Shown here piece after piece: positions 9,300 through 17,830 of a DNA stretch of 64,000 bases (position 1 is the stretch's first letter; every line of letters begins with the position of its first letter). A program made the position numbers and the translations under genes. The stretch lies in the NCBI GenBank assembly GCA_047631555.1, contig JBLHZY010000001.1:806001-870000 (forward strand), in the 5' to 3' direction. The notes under the pieces are model-generated. The model worked only from the letters and a program-made list of their open reading frames with translations, made no database searches and was not told where the DNA came from. Source of the DNA: JBLHZY01 sp047631555 (lineage in GTDB: Bacteria > Pseudomonadota > Alphaproteobacteria > Rhodobacterales > Rhodobacteraceae).

Positions 9300-9938
9300 A
9301 TGAAGAGTTTAGCGTTTTACATCGTTGTTTTGGTATCCCTGCTGGCGCAAAACGCCTCTGCCCAAAGCGCATCTGAAAACCCAACGGTGCTGTATAATAT
9401 CGGCTGTAGCTCTGGGAATTGCATTTCTGAAAACCTGATTGAGCCTATCCCTGCCGTGAAGTTTCGCAGAAAAAACATGGACTTTGATCATGAGCTTCAA
9501 CCCTTTGGGGGTACCTCAAAGGAGATATATATGGCTGCGCTGGGTCGGTTTCCTGATGCCGCGTCTTGCTTGACCAAAGAGGCCAGCGGGCCAAAGGGTT
9601 TTGATCTTCAAAAAATCAACTGGGAGGCCCAGACCAATCCAGAAAGAATGGAAGTTTGCTTGGCTCGAATTCACAATGTGATCGCTAACCCGGACTTGTC
9701 TGTGCAATGGTTTCAAGCCGTGGGGTTTACGGCAAGCGCACATACAAAGCGCAAAGGGCATTTCCTTGAGGGCTGGTCGCATGTCAACGCCTATTGGAGA
9801 AGTGACAAGCCGTTTCCGGCGAAATCTGTCGCGCCTTGGTATTTTAAATTATTTCATGGCCCGGAGTTTCTAATGGGTGTTACTTTGGATCCAGACTATC
9901 TGGTCCAGAACGCTTCGGTAAATTTTATTGTAAAGTAG
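9300..9938 (+). CDS. hypothetical secreted protein
   Basis: 212 aa, not recognised. Residues 1-22 form a typical signal peptide (charged start, hydrophobic core, A-S-A cleavage site), so the product is probably periplasmic or exported. The mature part has four cysteines, two of them in a GCSSGNC segment, which suggests a disulfide in an oxidising compartment. Base composition is visibly more AT-rich than the copZ and GGDEF/EAL genes on either side, and the flanking spacers (about 9139-9299 and 9939-10163) are also poor in genes. This suggests acquired DNA (inference). No recognisable catalytic motif. Confidence 0.7.
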   Translation: MKSLAFYIVVLVSLLAQNASAQSASENPTVLYNIGCSSGNCISENLIEPIPAVKFRRKNMDFDHELQPFGGTSKEIYMAALGRFPDAASCLTKEASGPKGFDLQKINWEAQTNPERMEVCLARIHNVIANPDLSVQWFQAVGFTASAHTKRKGHFLEGWSHVNAYWRSDKPFPAKSVAPWYFKLFHGPEFLMGVTLDPDYLVQNASVNFIVK

Positions 9939-10163
9939 TAAGTGCGTAAAAATGGGCCAATTATATCTCTGCACAAAATCGATTGTGGCCAAGCGCGTTT
10001 CCCCCTGCTCACCCTCGAAAAAACATAGGATTGTACCTAACCGTCCAAAACCAACGAAGCGTAAACCCTCTTGACGTAAGGTGATTCTGATGGCGGCGCT
10101 AAATGTTAACAATGCGTTAATCATTTATAGAGATATATTAATGCACACTGGTGGAGCCAAAGA

Positions 10164-12584
10164 ATGATCGCCCGAAAATTCTATACGGTACTGGGTGAGC
10201 TTTCTGACCGGGTAACGCTGACTTTTTTGCGAAAAGCCCGCAAGAAAATCCCCAATATTGATCTGACCGAAGACATGCTCGGGCGCATTCGCTTTGCGCA
10301 GATTTCCTCGATCTCCTCAATCACCATCCCTGTTACCGCAATCGCGATGATCAATGCGGTCACTCTGACCGTGCTTGACGCCTTCCTGCATGGCGCGCCG
10401 CGCACCGCGCCGGTGATCTGGAGCTGCATTGCTGTGCTCTTTGGCTTGATGACAATTCTGGCCAACCGCAAGTCGATCAGATTGGGCAAATCCCATGCCT
10501 CCGTGCGCGCCTCCGGGGCGGTCGTCACCCATACGATTTTGCTCGCCTCTCTCTGGAGCTTCCCGCCGCTTTATTTCTTGATCGACGCAACGCCTGTGCA
10601 TGTCGGGTTTATCTCTTCCGTGACGGCCGGGATGGTCGCGGGCGGCGCGCTTGCGCTCTATCCGGTTCCGCTCGCGGCGGTGCTGTTTAGCACTTGGGTG
10701 ATTGTCGTCGGGCTTGGCTCACTGATCTATCACGGCAATGCGCTTGGTGCGGCCTATGCCTTTGTCTCCGCTACATTTATGATCCTCGTTTACCAAGCGA
10801 TTGCCAAACACGCGATGCTGTTTCTGGGCGAATTCCTGCGCAAAGAAGAAGCCGCGGCACAGCGCGATGTGATCACGCTATTGATGGGCGATTATGAGCA
10901 AGCCAGCTCGGCTTGGCTCTGGAGCTGTGATGCGGGCCTGCGCATGCGCAACATCGCCCCCGGCATGCTCGCCTCGATGCAATTGCCCGGCATGAACGTC
11001 GATCGCATGCCCCTTCGCGGCCTCTTGGGGCGCGCCGGCGCCAGCCCCATCAAAGACAGCGACGCAGCAATGCTCAGCCGGCTGACCGGCCCGCCCGACG
11101 GCGTCCCAACCCAGTTTGACATCACATTGCGCATCCAAACCGGCACCCCGCACGAGCGGATTTTCTCGGTTTTTGTACGCAAATCGATCTCGGAATCCGG
11201 GATGCTTGTCGGCTATGAAGGGTTTTCGCGAGACATCACAACCGAATACCATGCCAAACAAAATGCCAAATTCCTTGCCACACATGATGTGATGACGGGC
11301 CTGCTGAATGCGCCAACCTTCCATGAGAAGGCGCAAAAAAGCATGCAGAAGTTCAACGCAAAAACCAGCAAGCGCTGCGTGGTTTTCATCTTTATCGACG
11401 CAGACAACCTCAAGAGCGTTAACGATACCCATGGCCATGCGGCGGGCGATGTCTTGATCCAAACCGTTGCAACCCGGCTCTCGGCCATTGTCGGCGACAA
11501 CGGGCTTGTCACGCGCAAAGGCGGGGATGAATTCCTGGCCTGTATTTTTGATGTCGAACAAAACGATGTTGAGGATCTGGCCGATACAATCCTTGGCGCG
11601 ATCTGCCGGGATTTCGCTTTCGAAAGTGCGCAGCTTGATCTCTCTTGTTCCATGGGCGTGGCGCGCGCCGACAGCGGCAATGCCGATCTTGAAACCCTCG
11701 AAAAAGAGGCGGATCGCGCGCTTTATTTCGCCAAGAACAAAGGCCGCGCCCGGCTCGAACACTACAATCCAACCTTGGGGCGCGAATTGTTTGAACAGCG
11801 CCGGATTGCCAACGACCTGCCCGCCGCCATTCGCGCCCGCGAAGTCTATTGCGAGTTTCAGCCCATCGTGCGCCTTGAGGATCAAACAATCTCGGGCTGC
11901 GAAACGCTCATGCGCTGGGATCACCCTGAACTTGGCGCAATCACGCCAGAGCAAATCGTCACCGCCGCGCGCTATTCTCACCTGATCGCGCCCCTCAGCG
12001 CCTTGGTCATCAGCCAAGCATTGGAGGCGATGAAAGAATGGCCCGCTCACGTTATGGTCACTGTAAATGTGATGGCGCATGAGCTGACGGAAGCGGATTT
12101 TTACAAGACCATCCTGCGCATGATCGAGCAACACGGGGCCGAACCAAAACGCTTCTGTGTCGAGATCACAGAATCCGAGTTGCTGGAAAACTCCGACCAA
12201 GTTATTCGCAACCTTACCCGCCTACGCGCTGCCGGAGTCTTGATTGCGGTTGACGATTTTGGCGCGGGCTATTCTTCGCTCAACTATCTGCCCCAATACC
12301 CTAGCGATACGCTCAAAATCGATCGCTCACTCGTGGTCAATTCATCGCAGCATCACGCCGGGCCTTTGATCCTCAATGCCGTGGCCAGCATGGCCAAAGC
12401 CCTGAATATTCCGGCCATCGCCGAAGGGGTTGAGACAGAGGAAGAGCTTGAAAACGTGCGCAAAGCCGGGCTTCCTTACGTTCAGGGCTATTATTTCTAT
12501 CGCCCCATGCGCCAAGCGGAATTGCTCGCAGTTTTCGCCCGCGAAGCAGAGCTCAACCGCCCCCCGGATGCCGCAAACGCTTGA
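10164..12584 (+). CDS. membrane-bound GGDEF-EAL protein (cyclic di-GMP turnover)
   Basis: 806 aa. In order: about six membrane segments (residues ~40-220), a PAS-like linker (~225-365), a GGDEF domain with an intact GGDEF signature near residues 453-457, and an EAL domain from ~550. In the EAL domain the family motif reads E-T-L in 'CETLMRW' (near 579). The other catalytic signatures are present: 'VEITESE', 'VDDFGAGYSS', 'LKIDRSLV' and 'AIAEGVET'. Both synthesis and hydrolysis of c-di-GMP are therefore possible, with the membrane and PAS parts as sensor. Start ATG 10164 follows a GGTGGAG site. No linked partner gene reveals the input signal. Confidence 0.9.
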   Translation: MIARKFYTVLGELSDRVTLTFLRKARKKIPNIDLTEDMLGRIRFAQISSISSITIPVTAIAMINAVTLTVLDAFLHGAPRTAPVIWSCIAVLFGLMTILANRKSIRLGKSHASVRASGAVVTHTILLASLWSFPPLYFLIDATPVHVGFISSVTAGMVAGGALALYPVPLAAVLFSTWVIVVGLGSLIYHGNALGAAYAFVSATFMILVYQAIAKHAMLFLGEFLRKEEAAAQRDVITLLMGDYEQASSAWLWSCDAGLRMRNIAPGMLASMQLPGMNVDRMPLRGLLGRAGASPIKDSDAAMLSRLTGPPDGVPTQFDITLRIQTGTPHERIFSVFVRKSISESGMLVGYEGFSRDITTEYHAKQNAKFLATHDVMTGLLNAPTFHEKAQKSMQKFNAKTSKRCVVFIFIDADNLKSVNDTHGHAAGDVLIQTVATRLSAIVGDNGLVTRKGGDEFLACIFDVEQNDVEDLADTILGAICRDFAFESAQLDLSCSMGVARADSGNADLETLEKEADRALYFAKNKGRARLEHYNPTLGRELFEQRRIANDLPAAIRAREVYCEFQPIVRLEDQTISGCETLMRWDHPELGAITPEQIVTAARYSHLIAPLSALVISQALEAMKEWPAHVMVTVNVMAHELTEADFYKTILRMIEQHGAEPKRFCVEITESELLENSDQVIRNLTRLRAAGVLIAVDDFGAGYSSLNYLPQYPSDTLKIDRSLVVNSSQHHAGPLILNAVASMAKALNIPAIAEGVETEEELENVRKAGLPYVQGYYFYRPMRQAELLAVFAREAELNRPPDAANA

Positions 12585-12790
12585 GCCATCAACGGGCAGC
12601 AGCTCGCTTCGCCCCGTTCAGACGCTCATATGAAAGCCGCGCCAAAACCCGCGCGCCTATGCTCATTTTTCAAAACTAACCCTGCGGCATAACTGCGCTC
12701 AGCCATTGCCATTGCCCCGCCCTCATACTTTACTCGCGCCAACCGCGGCGCCGGGAGGATGCCCGCGAAATTTCCTGAGGAGGACACGAC

Positions 12791-13777
12791 TTGGCCCTGC
12801 CACACGCATTGCAAAACCTGCGCATCCCTTTGATCGGATCGCCCCTGTTCATTATCTCCAATCCAGAGCTTGTCATCGCTCAGTGTAAGGCCGGGATCGT
12901 TGGCTCCTTCCCTGCGCTCAATGCGCGCGAAGGCGCGGGCGATCCGATCCAGCTGGATCAATGGCTGACCCACATCACCGAAGAGCTGGACCGCCACAAC
13001 CAAGCCAATCCCGATCGCCCCGCCGCCCCCTATGCGGTCAATCAAATCGTGCATAAATCCAATGCCCGCCTTGAGCGCGACCTTGAGATTTGCGTCAAAC
13101 ATAAAGTGCCGATCTGGATCACCTCGCTTGGCGCGCGCGTCGAGGTGAATGACGCGGCCCACAGTTGCGGCGGCATTGCGCTTCACGATGTGATCAACAA
13201 CCGCTTTGCCCATAAAGCGATTGAAAAAGGCGCCGATGGCCTGATCGCCGTTGCGGCTGGCGCGGGTGGCCACGCGGGCGCGCAATCGCCATTTGCCTTG
13301 ATCCAAGAAATCCGCAGCTGGTTTGAAGGCCCGCTGTTCCTCTCCGGCGCAATCGCAAAAGGCGACAGCATCCTTGCGGCCCAAGCGCTTGGCGCGGACG
13401 GCGGCTATGCGGGCTCGGCTTTCATCGCGACCAAAGAGGCCAACGCCCAAGAGGCCTACAAACAAATGATCGTCGAGGGCGGCGCATCCGATATCGTCTA
13501 TTCCAACCTCTTCACCGGCGTTTGGGGCAACTACCTCAAGCCCTCGATCGCCAATGCGGGCATGGATCCCGAAGCGCTTGAAATCTCCGATCCAACAAAG
13601 ATGGATTTCGGCGGGGGCAGCTCCAAGCCAAAAAGCTGGAAAGAAATCTGGGGCTCGGGCCAAGGCATTGGCGCAATTGATAAAATCATGTCCGCCGGCG
13701 AATTGGTTGACCAACTTGAGCGCGAATATATCGCCGCGCAAAACCGCCTCGCAGCAACTCTGGGCTGGAAGCGCTAA
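12791..13777 (+). CDS. nitronate monooxygenase-like FMN oxidoreductase
   Basis: 328 aa TIM-barrel flavoprotein of the NMO / 2-nitropropane dioxygenase family, which oxidises alkyl nitronates; related members are of unknown function. Supporting features: N-terminal 'PLIGSPLFIISNPELV', the 'GAGGHAG' loop that carries the catalytic histidine in class I enzymes (about residue 158), and 'LSGAIAKGDSILAAQALGA' for phosphate/FMN binding. The start is a TTG at 12791, chosen because GAGGAGG lies just ahead and the family N-terminus begins there. A strong terminator follows. Confidence 0.85.
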   Translation: MALPHALQNLRIPLIGSPLFIISNPELVIAQCKAGIVGSFPALNAREGAGDPIQLDQWLTHITEELDRHNQANPDRPAAPYAVNQIVHKSNARLERDLEICVKHKVPIWITSLGARVEVNDAAHSCGGIALHDVINNRFAHKAIEKGADGLIAVAAGAGGHAGAQSPFALIQEIRSWFEGPLFLSGAIAKGDSILAAQALGADGGYAGSAFIATKEANAQEAYKQMIVEGGASDIVYSNLFTGVWGNYLKPSIANAGMDPEALEISDPTKMDFGGGSSKPKSWKEIWGSGQGIGAIDKIMSAGELVDQLEREYIAAQNRLAATLGWKR

Positions 13778-13801
13778 AGCGCCAACCACCGATAAAACAC
13801 C

Positions 13802-13833
13802 AAAAAGGCGGCCCCGTAAGAGGCCGCCTTTTT
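13802..13833. terminator. bidirectional rho-independent terminator
   Basis: Stem AAAAAGGCGGCC / GGCCGCCTTTTT with an 8-base loop lies between the convergent NMO-like and acyl-CoA ligase genes. The A-run on one side and the T-run on the other let it work in both directions. Confidence 0.9.
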
Positions 13834-13868
13834 CTTTTCATTTGCCGTCAAAGCCGCGCCTTTATGGC

Positions 13869-15527
13869 CTAAACATTGACCAAACGCGCCTCTTCCTCGG
13901 CCTTTAAATCCTTGCGCGAGGGCTTGCCAACGGCAGTATGCGGCAGCTCCTTGCGGAATTCCAAATGGCGCGGAATTTCATGCCGCCCCAGCTTATCGGC
14001 CAAAAATACCTGCAACTCCTCTAACGAAAATTCCGGCGCACCCTGATTGAGCACAACGAAAACCTTGGCGCTCTCGCCGCGATACTCATCATGCACGCCA
14101 ATTGCGATCGCTTCGGCCACATCGGGATGCTCATGCACCGCATTTTCGATCATCAGCGGATAGACATTGAAGCCGCCCGATAGGATCATATCCTTCTTGC
14201 GATCGACAATATAAAACCAGCCGTCCGCGTCCATATAGCCGATATCCCCGGTCAAGAAATACTCGCCCACATAGCATTCCGCGCTCGCTTCGGGGCGCTG
14301 CCAATAGCCCTTGGTCACGTTGGGCCCCTTGATGATCATCTCGCCTGCTTCGCCAACCGGCATCTCGCGGCTCGGGTCATCCACATCGACAATTTTCATG
14401 TCCAATCCGGGCAAGGGAATGCCAATCGTTCCGAGCTTTTCATCGGGCATATTCATCGGAACCGAGGTGCCCGCAGGCGCTGTTTCCGTCATCCCCCAGC
14501 CGCCGCGCAGCTTGCGCCCAGTCAACTGTTTGATCCGATTGTAAACCTCGACCGGCAAAGGCGCGCCGCCCGAAGCGATATACTCAAGCGAGCTGAGATC
14601 GCGCTTTTCAATGCCGGGAACCTGCATGATCGCGATCCATGTCGTGGGCACGCCGCCAAGCGAGGACACCCCATGTTTTTCGATCTCATCGACCGCGCTT
14701 GCCGCATCAAACCGCAACCGAAGGCGCATCATCCCGCCCTCATTGGCGCGCTTCAACATCCCCGAACTCAGCCCCATTATGTGAAACAACGGCGAATAGA
14801 AAAGCCCCGAATGGCCCGGCTTTGAGGCGACCTCATTCTTGGAGGCCTCGCAGTATATCTGCACGGTTGAGGCCAGATTATCATGGGTCAACATCGCCGC
14901 CTTGGGAACGCCCGTCGTCCCCCCGGTAAACTGCAGCAAAGCGATCTCATCGGGGCGCATATCAACCGGCTCATATGCCGCGCCCTCAAAGCCAGAAAGG
15001 AAATCTTCAGCCGAGACACAGCCCGCAAAGATCGGGCATTCGCGCCCCGCCGCCGAGACGAAATCAGGGCAAAGCACGACCTTGGGGCAGACGCTTTCAT
15101 CAATCAACAGCTTGAAACGGTTGGCAAATTCCGGCGTGCTTAGGCTGATCACCAGTTTGGCGCCGCTGTCCTCAAGCTTGTGCTGAATTTCGCGCTCTGC
15201 ATCGAGCGGCGACAGATGCGTCACCGCCGCGCCCGCCGTCAAAGCCCCAAAGAAAAAGATCGGATGCCAAGGCGAATTGGGCAGATGCAGCGCAATGCGA
15301 TCGCCCCGCTCAACCCCTTCCGCCTTCAGCGCCGCGGCCACCTGTGCCGCCTTATCGCAGATATCGCCGTAGCTAAATTCCTGCCCGTAATACTCGATCA
15401 TCGGCAGATCGCTAAAGCGTTCAAACGCGACCTTCATCAACGCATTGATCGTGGTCGTTTCGGGAACAAATTGCGGGTCTACACCTTCGGAATAGAGGTT
15501 ATACCACGGACGATTTAGCGCGCTCAT
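13869..15527 (-). CDS. long-chain fatty-acid-CoA ligase (AMP-forming, ANL superfamily)
   Basis: 552 aa. It activates a carboxylic acid with ATP and CoA. Motifs in order: P-loop 'FTGGTTGVPK', 'GWGMTETAPAG', 'LTGDIGYMDADGW', hinge 'VDRKKD', 'SGGFNVYP', and the C-terminal catalytic lysine in 'AVGKPSRK'. The start ATG 15527 follows AAGGAG. That ATG overlaps the TGA of a short upstream reading frame as ATGA. Fatty acid is the likeliest substrate by family resemblance; the acyl chain cannot be predicted. Confidence 0.9.
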   Translation of the reverse strand: MSALNRPWYNLYSEGVDPQFVPETTTINALMKVAFERFSDLPMIEYYGQEFSYGDICDKAAQVAAALKAEGVERGDRIALHLPNSPWHPIFFFGALTAGAAVTHLSPLDAEREIQHKLEDSGAKLVISLSTPEFANRFKLLIDESVCPKVVLCPDFVSAAGRECPIFAGCVSAEDFLSGFEGAAYEPVDMRPDEIALLQFTGGTTGVPKAAMLTHDNLASTVQIYCEASKNEVASKPGHSGLFYSPLFHIMGLSSGMLKRANEGGMMRLRLRFDAASAVDEIEKHGVSSLGGVPTTWIAIMQVPGIEKRDLSSLEYIASGGAPLPVEVYNRIKQLTGRKLRGGWGMTETAPAGTSVPMNMPDEKLGTIGIPLPGLDMKIVDVDDPSREMPVGEAGEMIIKGPNVTKGYWQRPEASAECYVGEYFLTGDIGYMDADGWFYIVDRKKDMILSGGFNVYPLMIENAVHEHPDVAEAIAIGVHDEYRGESAKVFVVLNQGAPEFSLEELQVFLADKLGRHEIPRHLEFRKELPHTAVGKPSRKDLKAEEEARLVNV

Positions 15528-15658
15528 GCGGCATCTCCTTTGTTGGGTTGGGTTGGCACAAAGGCGGTGTGTATTTGACAAGACAAAACCGAAGCGCGCG
15601 CAAAGCCCATGCCCTTCGATTTCCCCATCCCAACGGATGTTGATCCTTGCTTTGTCAT
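15524..15658 (-). CDS. possible 44-aa small ORF coupled to the acyl-CoA ligase
   Basis: A 44-codon frame starts at ATG 15656-15658 behind a GGGAGGAG site, and its TGA overlaps the ligase ATG in an ATGA arrangement. Such coupling is usual for real gene pairs or regulatory leader peptides. The product (Gly/Ser/Lys-rich N-terminus, one Cys) has no recognisable domain. It may be a chance frame; the frame also stays open further upstream. Confidence 0.35.
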   Translation of the reverse strand: MTKQGSTSVGMGKSKGMGFARASVLSCQIHTAFVPTQPNKGDAA

Positions 15659-15889
15659 CAAAGCTCCTCCCATGTCGGCCGTTTCGGCCTTTCGCCATGC
15701 AAAATTCAGTTTTGCAGTTTCATCTAGGCTATGAAGTGGCCGCCAGCGCGTCAATGCTTTTGCTCCGCCTGCGCGCAATTTCTGCACCCTGCCCGGCGCA
15801 GGCCAAAGCGACGGCCTTGCCCAAGCGTCAAATGAGTGAAACACTCGCCCCAAAGCACAGCCAAAGAAAGCGCCCGCGCGAGTAACCCC

Positions 15890-16993
15890 ATGCGTACAGT
15901 CACAATTGCCGGCGAAGAGATACACCCGGGCACGCTTTTTCTCACCTTCGCCGTAGGCATCGCGGGCGGATTTGGCTTCAAGGCTTTGGGCATGCCGCTG
16001 CCGATGTTGCTTGGCTCTGTTACGACCGTCGGCGCGCTCGCCATCCTCGGGTTTGAGCCGGGCGGGCAGCCGCCCAAGGTCCCGTTCTGGCTTAGGCTGT
16101 TTTTCATTCCGATCATTGGCCTGTCGATTGGCGCGGCCTTTACCCCGGAAATCCTCGAGGAAATCGGCCGTTGGTGGCCCTCTTTGGTTGCGCTTATTCT
16201 TTATATTCCGGTCGCGCATTATGCCGGATACTGGGGCTATTATCGCCTCGGTGGCCTGTCCCAAAATACCGCCTATTACGCTGGCGTTCCCGGCGGCCTG
16301 CTCGAAAGCATTGCCATGGGCGAAGAAGCGGGCGCGGATGTGCGCATGCTAACCGCGCTGCAATTCATGCGCCTGATCCTGACCATCATGCTCGTCCCGC
16401 TGGCCTTTAGCATGCTCAATGGCGCGGCTGTCGGCTCGGCTGCGGGCGCACAAATCCAAGCGCCTGTCGGCTCGGTTTTGGATGCGCCGGAGGTGATCAA
16501 ACAGGTGCTTATCTGTGTGCTTGGCTTCTTTGGCGGGCGCAAATTGCGCATGCCGGCGTTTATCATCACCGGGCCAATTCTGGCCTCTGGGATTGGCCAT
16601 CTCACCGGCGTTATCACCGCCTCGCCGCCGCGCCATTTGATCGAGGCCACGCAGCTTGTTATCGGCGTCTCGCTTGGAACGCGCTTTGTTGGGATGCGCG
16701 CCAACGCCTTTCTCAAGGCGCTCTTTTTGGCGTTCTGCAATATCTGTGTGACGATGACTTTGGCGGTGGCAACGGCGCTTTTGATCCACGCGCTTGTTGA
16801 CGAAAAGATCGAAGCTGTGGTGCTGGCCTTTGCCCCTGGCGGGCTTGCGGAAATGTCGCTCGTGGCGATTTCACTTCATATATCAGTGGTTTATGTGGCG
16901 GCGCACCATGTCTTGCGGATCGTGCTTTCGGTGACCGTGGCCAAAGCCTTCGCCCATCGTATACCGCCAGATCTCCCGGCGCAAAGCCCTTAG
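15890..16993 (+). CDS. AbrB-family multi-pass membrane protein
   Basis: 367 aa integral membrane protein with about ten hydrophobic segments. It matches the family often labelled 'AbrB' or 'putative ammonia monooxygenase', which has two repeats of a five-helix unit. Supporting segments include 'GFKALGMPLPMLLGSV', 'GVPGGLLE' and, near the end, 'FAPGGLAEMSLVAISL'. The two 'PGG' loops are repeated features of the family. Its function is unknown; transport is inferred. I prefer ATG 15890; an in-frame GTG at 15836 would add 18 residues. It ends 4 bp inside the convergent rlmE. Confidence 0.82.
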   Translation: MRTVTIAGEEIHPGTLFLTFAVGIAGGFGFKALGMPLPMLLGSVTTVGALAILGFEPGGQPPKVPFWLRLFFIPIIGLSIGAAFTPEILEEIGRWWPSLVALILYIPVAHYAGYWGYYRLGGLSQNTAYYAGVPGGLLESIAMGEEAGADVRMLTALQFMRLILTIMLVPLAFSMLNGAAVGSAAGAQIQAPVGSVLDAPEVIKQVLICVLGFFGGRKLRMPAFIITGPILASGIGHLTGVITASPPRHLIEATQLVIGVSLGTRFVGMRANAFLKALFLAFCNICVTMTLAVATALLIHALVDEKIEAVVLAFAPGGLAEMSLVAISLHISVVYVAAHHVLRIVLSVTVAKAFAHRIPPDLPAQSP

Positions 16994-17718
16994 GCTTCTT
17001 CGTCATCCTCAACCGAATTGCCGCGAAACCCGGTCGCGACCACAAACTTCTCAGAACTATCCGAGCGGCTCGCCGGCGGCTTCATATGCATGACTTTGGT
17101 GAACTTCAGCTTGAGAAGGCGCTGCAAATCCCCCTCGGCGCCGCCCGCCAAAACCTTGGCGATAAAGGTGCCGCCCTCTTCCAAAACATCAAAGGCAAAA
17201 TAGGCCGCCGCCTCGCAAAGTGAAATGATGCGCAAGTGGTCGGTTTGTTTGTGCCCAGAGGAGGCCGCCGCCATGTCGCTCATCACAACATCCGCTTTGC
17301 CGCCAAGCCAGGCCTTAACCTGCTCATCCGCGCCTTCGGCCATGAAATCAAGCTGATGCAGCTCGGCCCCAGTGATGGCTTCAATCTCCTGCAAATCGAC
17401 GCCAATAATGCGGCCGACCCGCTTGTCTGAGCGATCCCCAAGCGCATTGATCCGCTTCACGGCAACCTGACACCAGCCCCCCGGCGCACAGCCCAAATCA
17501 ACAATCCGCGCGCCCGGAACCAAAAAGCGATACTTGTCATCCAGCTCCAAAATCTTAAACGCCGCCCGCCCGCGATAGCCCTCAGCCCGCGCGCGTTTGA
17601 CATATGGATCGTTCAACTGGCGCTCAAGCCAAAGGGTCGAAGAAAGCTTACGCCCCCGCGCCGATTTCACCTTAACGCGCAAATCGCGCTCTCCGCGCCC
17701 GCTTGTTTTCTTGGCCAT
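16990..17718 (-). CDS. rlmE: 23S rRNA 2'-O-methyltransferase (RlmE/FtsJ)
   Basis: 242 aa. It methylates the ribose of U2552 (E. coli numbering) on the large ribosomal subunit using SAM. The SAM-binding motif is 'VDLGCAPGGW' and the K-D-K-E tetrad is discernible: K in 'GRAAFKI', D in 'MSDMAA', K in 'IAKVLAGG', E in 'SSEKF'. A basic N-terminal extension of about 30 residues is normal for alphaproteobacterial members. Its 3' end overlaps the convergent AbrB-family gene by four bases. Confidence 0.94.
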   Translation of the reverse strand: MAKKTSGRGERDLRVKVKSARGRKLSSTLWLERQLNDPYVKRARAEGYRGRAAFKILELDDKYRFLVPGARIVDLGCAPGGWCQVAVKRINALGDRSDKRVGRIIGVDLQEIEAITGAELHQLDFMAEGADEQVKAWLGGKADVVMSDMAAASSGHKQTDHLRIISLCEAAAYFAFDVLEEGGTFIAKVLAGGAEGDLQRLLKLKFTKVMHMKPPASRSDSSEKFVVATGFRGNSVEDDEEA

Positions 17719-17753
17719 GTCTCAAATCCCGCCAATATGAAAAAACCGTCCGG

Positions 17754-17784
17754 CTTTTTCTTGGTCTAAATACTCACTGCGGCC
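17754..17784 (-). repeat. degenerate Rhodobacteraceae intergenic repeat, subtype with CCAAGAAAAAG tail
   Basis: Read on the minus strand it runs GCAGTGAGTATTTAGACC followed by AAGAAAAAG. It shares the TATTTA-GCCAAGAAAAAG layout with the copy at 32763-32795 and looks like a relaxed relative of the GGCGGGGATATTT repeat. It lies between rlmE and ppx. Confidence 0.5.
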
Positions 17785-17830
17785 AATGCCACAAAGCGCG
17801 CGACATCTCAACCGAAGCCCGCACCTATGC

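Noticed and set aside
12626..13789. 387-codon minus-strand frame opposite the NMO-like gene
   Set aside because: Exact antisense of a well-supported gene; its product has no domain. High-GC third positions keep such frames open.
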